From Elysia marginata (lineage: Eukaryota; Mollusca; Gastropoda; Plakobranchidae), in the NCBI GenBank assembly GCA_019649035.1, contig BMAT01009023.1, positions 90,759-118,185 of the forward strand: a DNA stretch of 27,427 bases, read 5' to 3'. The notes beneath the pieces were generated by a model that did not search any database, was not told the DNA's origin, and worked only from the letters and a program-made list of their open reading frames with translations. Made by a program: the position numbers and the translations under genes. Of the stretch, positions 20,655 to 27,427 are shown piece by piece. The stretch's first letter is position 1; the number at the start of each line of letters is the position of its first letter.

Positions 20655-21027
20655 AGGCAAAGCTACAAGTGCGCGTTTCTCTTCTACTTTCGGATGGTTT
20701 TATTCCCTTGACCAATGAATAGATTACCGTTTCCTTCACCAAGAATGAACACTGTTGAACAGAAGTGATGTTTACATACAAGCCAAGGCATAGCTTACGA
20801 AGACTTAACTCTAATCCTAGATTTAGAATAGAATGACTTTCGAGTGATGAATGGTCTTATTTAGTGACAAAGGAAACAGAGTAGAGGGAAGTGCCTGTTG
20901 TGAATGAGTAGGAACATGAAATTCACATTTCTCGGTCTAAATAACCTTTGATGATCTGAGGGAATTCTAAAAGGAAATGAATTTTATACTGCTTTCTTAT
21001 CTTCCCTGAAAGTAAAATATTCAGTCA
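20655..21027. other. Gene-free stretch
   Basis: No feature could be supported. Confidence 0.4.
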
Positions 21028-21070
21028 TTCTTCTTCTTCTTCTTCTTCTTCTTCTTCTTCTTCTTCTTCT
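21028..21070. repeat. (TTC)n microsatellite, about 14 units
   Basis: Pure TTC triplets, the complementary form of the GAA array at 3747-3847. Confidence 0.95.
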
Positions 21071-21440
21071 ACAACTACTCTTTTACGCACCATGAAAAAT
21101 GCTACAACATGAAGCAGCAGTAATATCAGATTGGATTTCACTGTATAGATTTAGGTAGATTCCCTAAGAACCTTATCTTAAACGGAGAGACAATCTGTAA
21201 AAGATTGTGTAACAGTGTCGTTTTTTGCAATAGCAGTAGTGGAAATTGAAGTTGTAGTCACCGCAACTTCAGCAGCAGCACAGCCATGCAGTGGTAGAGA
21301 CTTTATGCTTATACTTACATCAATGTTTACCCAACTTCTACCACAGTTCATTTGTGGAACAAACAAGTCTAGAATGTAAAAATAGATGTTGGCGTAATTT
21401 GGTTCAGAAAACCACTAGTCAGAAGTCACATGACGCACAG

Positions 21441-21492
21441 CGCAAGGTGTATGATGTACGTCAATGACGTACTATGTTTTGCTCACCTTGCG
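21441..21492. repeat. Nested inverted repeat (two-tier hairpin)
   Basis: Outer arms CGCAAGGTG (21441-21449) and CACCTTGCG (21484-21492) are exact 9-bp complements. Inner arms GTACGTCA (21456-21463) and TGACGTAC (21465-21472) are exact 8-bp complements around one A. The inner arms contain TGACGT half-sites of the CRE type. Unpaired spacers are 6 and 11 bases. Confidence 0.7.
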
Positions 21493-21499
21493 TTACGGG

Positions 21500-22263
21500 T
21501 GAACATGAGGGTTATACTCCTAACTTGTACCTACATGGACGCAGGACTGTGGGGACGTTCAAAGACGGGGAGATAATCCTGCCGCTAAGAAATAGCCACA
21601 GACAAGACAGGAAACAACAGCGGAATATTTTATCGTTAAGAAGAAAATGTGTTGTAAGACTTGTAAGAGAGATAGAGAGACAGAGAAAGATGGAGAGAGG
21701 GAGAAGTAGGAAAAAAATATATTGTGAAAATTGTGCGTCCTAGATTTTATAACAGAATTGTCAACTGCGGCGGACTCGAAAGAAGACAGGTTTGCGCTGC
21801 ATAAGTTTTTTTTAATGTTTTCAAAGGAGGGATAGAGAGAGAGGTCGGAGGGTGCATGTCATGTTTTAAGTAGGATGTAGGTTATAAGAATGATAGCAGA
21901 TTCTATGGTAAAAGAAAACGTATTTACAAGCCAAAAAGAGCGAATAGGATAACATATGGAAAGAAATACAAGACTGAAGAAATAGAAGGATTGACAGTGT
22001 AACAGACGATTTAGTTTTAGTAAATAGATACAGGCAATTTTCCTGGTACGTCACGTGAGACAATCGTGGGTTCAAACCAAGTCATACAAAACTTGATGAT
22101 TTAACAATTATATACGAAACAAATAGTGATAAAAATATAATGGAAATACCCATCACATTCTACTGCCTCAGCCCCTCATATTTTGTATCACCAACAGATA
22201 AAAATGATATACAGCTTTCAGTTCTGGCAAGCTCGCCAATCTTTCTTGCGTGCATCAAATTGA
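21500..22263. other. Gene-free stretch, partly purine-rich
   Basis: GA/CAGA-type decayed repeat at about 21660-21720 and 21830-21850. Frames at 21474-21743 (+) and 21866-22075 (-) have no domain. A box-B-like word, GGTTCAAACC, at 22070 has no matching box A or tRNA fold. Confidence 0.4.
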
Positions 22264-22354
22264 TTTTCGTGTGATCTCCCTGAAGCTCTAATGCAGCGGC
22301 TTTAATCGAGCAAGACAAGATCTCGATTTAGAGCGATTATTCTTGTCACGAAAA
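22264..22354. repeat. Three-tier imperfect hairpin
   Basis: Arms pair from outside to inside: TTTTCGTG (22264-22271) with CACGAAAA (22347-22354); GCTCTA (22285-22290) with TAGAGC (22329-22334); AATCGAG (22304-22310) with CTCGATT (22322-22328). All three pairings are exact and properly nested. On the 3' side the two inner arms adjoin directly, while the 5' side has a 13-base bulge. This could be a relic of an inverted-repeat element or a folded RNA. No known RNA family is recognised. Confidence 0.5.
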
Positions 22355-22359
22355 GCACA

Positions 22360-23814
22360 TAGCATGTACATGTCATTGTTTGCCTACGGCATTCTTGGTA
22401 TGTTTGATATCTGTAGGGACGTGATCCAAGTTGGAGCTGTAAAGATCGATCGCAAGATCTTCAATCTATGATCAATTTTGTCAGGAGTGTCGTTCTTTAA
22501 ACTTTTCGTCAGAGGTTTTTTTTCCAAGTGCTTCCCCATGCTGAATAAGGGTTTCACCAATTATTGGTGTGTTCTGCGCAAGCAAACTTACAATCATTTA
22601 TTTTCTTTCTTTCTTTTCTGAATTGTTCGGGTAAATAGGGGTGAGGGCAATTGGACTGGACTCTTACCAATTAGTTTTGTAAAGACGACGAATGCAATAG
22701 TAAACTAATCATAATCTTAACCACTGTTGAATATTTAAACAGTTCAGAAACATTGAAAAATAATATTTGCTTTGAAATTTTTTAAGAGTTAGATTGGTCT
22801 CTAGCATTAGATCCTATTCTCGACTTTAATCTGAATTGAAACCGAGATGTCAACAAATTAATTAGTCATAAAAAGGCTGATAGACTAACAACAGGACCAA
22901 TAGTTTGTTTCGAGAGTTCACATCCAAGACCAGTTCTCTAAGAAGTTAATAACATAACTTCAAAAACTTAAAGTATCCTGAATTCTGATTCTGGAATAAG
23001 GAACAAGCTTTAATAGTTTGTAAAAAGGAAATGTTATCTGCGGTACATTGACAACTGTACTGATTACCGTGCCGAGCTAGGTGTTCCATGGTGTTTGGCA
23101 ACATACGGTACCCACTTTTGGCAATAATTCGCCCGTTCTGACTGCCAAAAAGAATAAATAATAATTACAACACAACTTTTAACATTTTACTGATGTTTTT
23201 TTTCTTAATATAAAAATTCGCTTTAGAAAAAGGGAAGCTCAGCTGTTTTTGTTTCGAACCCTTACAACCATGCAACAAGTCATATTATTCCTACTCAACT
23301 CTTTAAACTCACGGAGTCAGATTCCTGACTGGTGCCAGATTGACCCTAGTTGCCTCGCTGATTTGAATGTATGTAATGCAAGCGCGTTGTACAACATTTG
23401 TTACACAAGCGCAAACTATTAGCTTTACTCTAGAATGAATGGGGATTACACACGCGAATAATGAATGCACATTGTAAAACTGTGCAGAAGGTAGAGCGAC
23501 ATAAAGATCTCCATTCATGAGACCGTCCATTTATTTACGCACTTGATCTTTTTGAACCTATGATGAAAACAGCGATTTTTGTCTAGAAACGTGAATGCAT
23601 GTAATACTGACTATGCCCTGCTCACTCATGACAGGATGGCTTTTTGGACGTATCTTGAAGCAAAATAAGAATACTGGCCTTAATTTTAGATAAACTTAGA
23701 CAATGCTGAATACTTTTTTTAAGACTTTGAATGTCACAGGTCAGTCCACGCGTTCTTGACACTTTTATCATCCTCGCGACATGGAAGAAATACGACATTG
23801 GCCACTCAGGCGAT
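22360..23814. other. Gene-free stretch
   Basis: No RNA or coding feature could be supported. The frame at 23309-23530 (-) has no domain. Confidence 0.4.
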
Positions 23815-23960
23815 GGTCAAGACAGTGGACAAAGAAAAAGAGAAACACAGACACACAGAGAAAAGTACACAAACTGGAGAAAAGAAACAGAATGACAGAG
23901 ACAAAGGCAGAGACACTGAATAAAGATAGACAGTGAGTAAGAGGGGGAGAGGTAAGGGGA
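23815..23960. repeat. Purine/CAGA-rich island
   Basis: ACACAGACACACAGAG, GACAGAGACAAAGGCAG and GAGGGGGAGAGG words, a decayed simple repeat. The minus-strand frame at 23768-24061 is mostly its translation. Confidence 0.7.
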
Positions 23961-24409
23961 GAAAATAAGAACAAGACAGCGGTCAAGCCAGTCCGGAGAC
24001 CTGTCATTGTGTTCAGTCTTAGACCTGGTCCAGGAACAACACCGCTGTAACTGTCAATCAAACTGACCAGTGCCCACGTAAGACTACCTTGTCACACACA
24101 CGCGGCATGTGGCCTGAAATCCTGACCTCGTCAATCTCACCTTGCTTGTAATTCTAGCTTAGTTTTCCGCGGTGAAGCCAAAAACAGAAGCTCGACATTC
24201 TACATGGAAGGGTTACGGGCTTGAATTCCTCTGATATTAACCTTTTACAGTTTAAATTTAGACGAAATAAGGAACATCTCCAACAAATTAAACTATCTAC
24301 CTTGAGCATGCAAAAATAATGCATAGAGCCTTCTGTTCGATGTTTATGGGAAGTTGGATATTTGGACATACAAACCAACAGGAAGAGGTAAAAGACTAAC
24401 AAATCGGTA

Positions 24410-24498
24410 GACATATAGATAAAGGGATAGATATGGAGAGATAGATTATATAGAGCGATCAATCGATTGATTTATAAATGGATAGATAAGTAGGCAGG

Positions 24499-24538
<40 letters not shown>
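24410..24538. repeat. (GATA)n microsatellite with decayed flank
   Basis: About nine pure GATA units at 24501-24537, preceded by 90 bases of GATA-like words (GGATAGATATGG, AGAGATAGAT) and a GATCAATCGATTGAT near-palindrome. Confidence 0.92.
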
Positions 24539-24539
24539 C

Positions 24540-25117
24540 ATAATAATCTCAAACATCTAAAATGAATGCCACTTTATAACCGTTTACTGAGCTGCAAGCA
24601 TTCAAAAGACATCTAAACTTAGTATTTCCAAAATCAATAACGTGATCCTTCAAAACGCTGCGAAAAAACACTAGATCAAAGTTTTCTTGTGGGCAAAACC
24701 GTAAAGAAGGATACACTGAGAAGACTTTGGCATAGGTGACATGAAGACAACTGAAACAGTTCGAAGACGTGTATATGCAATTAAATTAAGAACATTTTTG
24801 ACACAAGTGAACCGACGAAACTCTTAATTCAATTATACCAAGAGGCATAGTTTTACGGTGGTAAGAAATTTCAGCTGCATGGTGGAAAATGAAATATACC
24901 GAAAAAAATCAGAGTGGAAAATTTACTGTCGTAGAAATTTACCAATGTAGACGGACATAAACAATTTTTTGTCCTGGAAAAAGAAAATGCCTTTTCAGGA
25001 ACACGTAATTGCAACGTTTGAACTTTTACATTTAAATTAACTGGTGAATCCTTGATACATTTGTGATTTGAACACAAGAGCCTATTATTCAGTAAAACTT
25101 AGGGAATCGTCTCACCA
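24540..25117. other. Gene-free stretch
   Basis: I see nothing in it beyond AT-rich unique sequence. The frame at 24871-25077 (-) has no domain. Confidence 0.4.
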
Positions 25118-25118
25118 T

Positions 25119-25135
25119 CACACACACACACACAC
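25119..25135. repeat. (CA)n microsatellite, short
   Basis: About eight CA units. Confidence 0.85.
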
Positions 25136-25236
25136 TCACCCATGGCGGCAATAGGCCTATTTCAATTTTTTTTTAATGGAAAGAGGTCACAATGGAACGG
25201 ACGGTCGGAAAGGATGCATGTGGTAAAAACTGGGTT

Positions 25237-25254
25237 AAAAAAAAGGGGGGGGGG
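25237..25254. repeat. A8-G10 homopolymer junction
   Basis: Eight As followed directly by ten Gs. A ten-G run also occurs at 19964-19973. Such runs are error-prone in sequencing, so the length is uncertain. Confidence 0.85.
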
Positions 25255-25648
25255 TGGAGGTTCCAGACGAAAGAAAAGATAAAGTATGCACTTGCTCTAT
25301 TAAAAAGGAGCTCTCAACTTAACTGTCACATCACATACACTGGTTTATTTCCCTTCGCAACGTTATAGCAATCGTTGTGCCCCTTTGCCTTTTTTTTATT
25401 TATGTGAAATTGCATTAAAGTGGACCCACCACATTCATAGTTTGTAAAAAGGCAAGGCTTTCTACACAGAATACTTTTCATCCATACCTGTAGTTTAGTC
25501 ATGGTTGTAGCAAAAATTAATGTTGAGCACTGTAAGAAAGTTTTTAAAGCAAAAACTTATATGGAATCTTATGCTTGGATTACCAAGTTGATAAAATCTG
25601 TCTAGGATTATAAACTGCTGTGTCCAGTCTGCAGTACAGAAGGCGTCG

Positions 25649-25659
25649 TGGTCTAGTGG
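25649..25659 (+). promoter_or_regulatory. Pol III box A of the second SINE
   Basis: TGGTCTAGTGG fits TRGYNNARNNG fully. Confidence 0.65.
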
Positions 25660-25691
25660 TAGACACTCGGCTTTCGGACCGAGAGGTCTGA

Positions 25692-25702
25692 GGTTTGAGT
25701 CT
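25692..25702 (+). promoter_or_regulatory. Pol III box B of the second SINE
   Basis: GGTTTGAGTCT against GGTTCGANTCC, 9 of 11. Confidence 0.6.
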
Positions 25703-25755
25703 CTGATTCAGCAGGTCCGCGCTTAGTCCTTGTGTAAGGCGGGATCTGACATAGC

Positions 25756-25774
25756 CCTTTCAAAGTTTGAAAGG
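25756..25774. repeat. 19-bp inverted repeat in SINE body
   Basis: CCTTTCAAA and TTTGAAAGG are exact 9-bp complements around a single G. As a hairpin the loop would have to open further. It may be a conserved structural part of the SINE body. Confidence 0.7.
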
Positions 25775-25974
25775 CGGCCTTTGCTAAAATATTACACTCT
25801 GATGCCATCGGCACATCTCACATTTAGGCGATCTCCCAGCTACTGCAAATGTAAGAATATTCTGCCAGTCGTCATAAATTACAGCAAAAAAACGTGCAAG
25901 AAGTAGGATTGGAAAAAGTCTCACGCGTACCTCTGCCGTAAGGCAAGGCAGACAGACGTAAAAGAAAAGCAGTG

Positions 25975-26219
25975 CACTAAGCTATCGATTGATCAATGCA
26001 GACTACTGCGTTTCAGCTATAAAGTTTAGAACAAGTTCACAAATTACATGACACCGTCTTAAACAGGAAAATGTGAGAAGCAGGCCTGAAGTTGTATTCG
26101 TAGTTCAAATATAATAAACACTGTATTTGATTCAGGTAAGTACTTGCAAACATCGTAATGGGTGCACACCTATTATCACAACGTTTACAAGGGTTGTTAG
26201 ATTCCGTGGTGCGGGACTT
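25975..26219. other. Gene-free stretch
   Basis: I see no supported feature. The minus-strand frame at 26037-26267 has no domain. Confidence 0.4.
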
Positions 26220-26410
26220 TGAGAGAGGAAGAGAATTAGAGGAGGAGTGAATGAGGCAGCGAAGCAAAGAAAGGGAGATATGATAACATAAAGAGACAAA
26301 AGAAAAAGATTAAGTCACGGTAACATCGACCTTCAAGAGAAAGTGAAGAGGGGCAGGAGCTACAGACAGGCAGAGGAAGAGACAGAGACAGCAGACAGAT
26401 AGAAGGAGAC
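26220..26410. repeat. Purine/CAGA-rich island
   Basis: GAGAGAGGAAGAG, GAGACAGAGACAGCAGACAG and related words, interrupted near 26310-26335. Like the islands at 3093, 13878 and 23815, it is a decayed simple repeat. Confidence 0.65.
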
Positions 26411-27403
26411 ACAAATGGGAGGTCTTAGAAAACCATGGAGAATGTAAGCAACCAGTGTTTCTTAAAAATGGATGAATAAAATTATAATAAGTCTATAAGC
26501 ATACAAATTGAAAAGGAAAAACTTTTTAAGAACAATCAAATACGAAGCAAAGCTATTCCTGTCTGATATTAGTAAAATATTGTGTCCAAAGAGTGCAAAA
26601 CAATAACGTTTATGCCGACTTAAGACCATTTAATATTTCCCTCTTTTGTTGCTGTAGACTTCATCCGCCCACTGTTGACGACGCCTACACCAAAGCAATG
26701 AACACAAAAACGCTTTGATGCTTTTTCTCTGTGTGTCTCTTGTCCTTCTTTCAACGTTCTTAAAACAAAGGGAAAATGACATAAAAGTTAAGCCCCCAGT
26801 TTAGCCCCTTTTATGGTGACCAATTAAGCCTTCTGAAGAACGATTTTAGCTGCGACAGACAGGTTTAATGTTACAATGACGGGAGGAGAAGTAGGTTTAT
26901 GAAATATGGTTTTGAATGGGAATTTTTTCACGATTTAGGAATTTCCTTTCATGTTTGTCGTTGTTATTCAGTTTTCGTATTCTTGAGTTACTACATCAGT
27001 TTCTATTATTCTCAAGAGCAGGAATAGCAGGGTTAAGGTAGTAAGACAATCAGCCAGACACAACCAGCACGAAGGCGAAGTCAAAGCCGAGAGAGCAAAC
27101 AAAGAAGACAGACTATTCTCCAAAATACAACTTTTATTTTAAAAACAGGGCGTTTGAGAACCCCATTATTGTTTTAGAATTTATTGCATAATATGTGAAT
27201 CAGCATACTTTTCTTTACAACTTCCATATATTTTATGCGGCCGTTTGTTTCATAACAGATTTACGCCACATTTACTCCTCACACTCTATGAGAGTAAACC
27301 ATGACAAAGAAAATTGGATTTCGTGAGTCTAACCGAGTATGACGAATTGACGAAACACGACGAAATCACGGAAAGTCACTGCGCCAAATGTTGCAGAATT
27401 AAC
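26411..27403. other. Gene-free stretch
   Basis: No gene could be supported. One possible terminal exon at 26658-26718 is discussed as a weak finding only. Near 27335-27375 GACGAA/GACGAAA words recur three times. Confidence 0.4.
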
Positions 27404-27427
27404 TCTTCTCTCTCTCTCTCTCTCTCT
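27404..27427. repeat. (CT)n microsatellite reaching the window edge
   Basis: At least 11 CT units, cut off by the end of the window. Confidence 0.93.

Larger units (their letters stand above)
25642..25900 (+). mobile_element. Second tRNA-derived SINE, different family
   Basis: The tRNA-like head starts GGCGTCGTGG and has box A TGGTCTAGTGG (25649-25659), an anticodon arm with exact CTCGG/CCGAG stems (25666-25683) around an 8-base loop CTTTCGGA, and box B GGTTTGAGTCT (25692-25702). The head most resembles tRNA-Pro/Arg/Glu types, and the loop insertion and weak T stem show it is not a working tRNA. A tRNA-unrelated body follows, including a CCTTTCAAA/TTTGAAAGG hairpin at 25756-25774. The 3' end is not defined. 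It may extend to about 25970, and I found no convincing target site duplication. The body does not resemble that of the SINE at 11484-11783. Confidence 0.72.

Noticed and set aside
22060..22085. Box-B-like word GGTTCAAACC
   Set aside because: No box A at tRNA spacing and no cloverleaf in the 70 bases upstream.
23250..23265. Minus-strand box-B-like word GGGTTCGAAAC
   Set aside because: No box A upstream on that strand and no tRNA-like fold.
25642..25713. Functional tRNA gene
   Set aside because: The anticodon loop has 8 bases, the T stem is mismatched and the acceptor arms do not pair. A SINE head is the better reading.

Overview
This window looks like non-coding nuclear DNA from an animal, most likely a lophotrochozoan and plausibly a gastropod mollusc. 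The clues are an AT-rich base composition and very frequent CT/GA, GAA/TTC, GATA and CAGA microsatellites. There are also scattered TAGATCTAGATC-type words, tRNA-derived SINEs, and a 288-base assembly gap inside a CT repeat. The taxonomic guess rests on general repeat style, not on any marker gene. I found no protein-coding gene that I can defend. Every open frame of 60 codons or more is a translated microsatellite, a gap artefact, or an unrecognisable short frame with no domain.

Layout. 1-1970: unique AT-rich DNA with TAGATCTAGA words and a short CTAT repeat. 1975-3320: a long CT tract, then a CAGA-rich island. 3747-3847: a long GAA array. 4745-5045: four diverged copies of a repeat about 80-90 bp long. 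6130-6855: a probable old Ty3/gypsy-type LTR with TATA box and AATAAA, followed by a degraded tRNA-Arg-like primer binding site and an interrupted frame. 7073-7810: a 49-bp minisatellite with two alternating subtypes and a third 45-bp variant. 8988-9835: two small tandem duplications and a perfect 16-bp palindrome. 10507-11065: CT repeats and the gap. 11484-11783: a complete minus-strand SINE with a 14-bp target site duplication. 13242-13365: a CT repeat. 15751-16002: a non-autonomous inverted-repeat element (MITE) with 20-bp ends, a 4-bp CGAA flank repeat, five internal copies of a TGACATA-like motif and a central 28-bp palindrome. 16581-16640: a CT repeat. 17021-17235: a small GC-richer patch with three CCAAT boxes and a basic micro-ORF. 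20596-21070: GA and TTC arrays. 21441-21492 and 22264-22354: nested hairpins. 24410-24538: a GATA array. 25642-25900 or beyond: a second, different tRNA-derived SINE. 26220-26410: a purine/CAGA island. 27404-27427: a CT repeat that runs off the edge.

The genes-and-pathways question does not apply here. What can be read is a record of transposition (LTR, MITE, two SINE families) and tandem-repeat growth in an intergenic or long-intron setting. The best candidates for something undescribed are the MITE at 15751-16002 with its repeated motif, the higher-order minisatellite at 7073-7810, and the SINE at 11484-11783, whose boundaries are fixed by its target site duplication.
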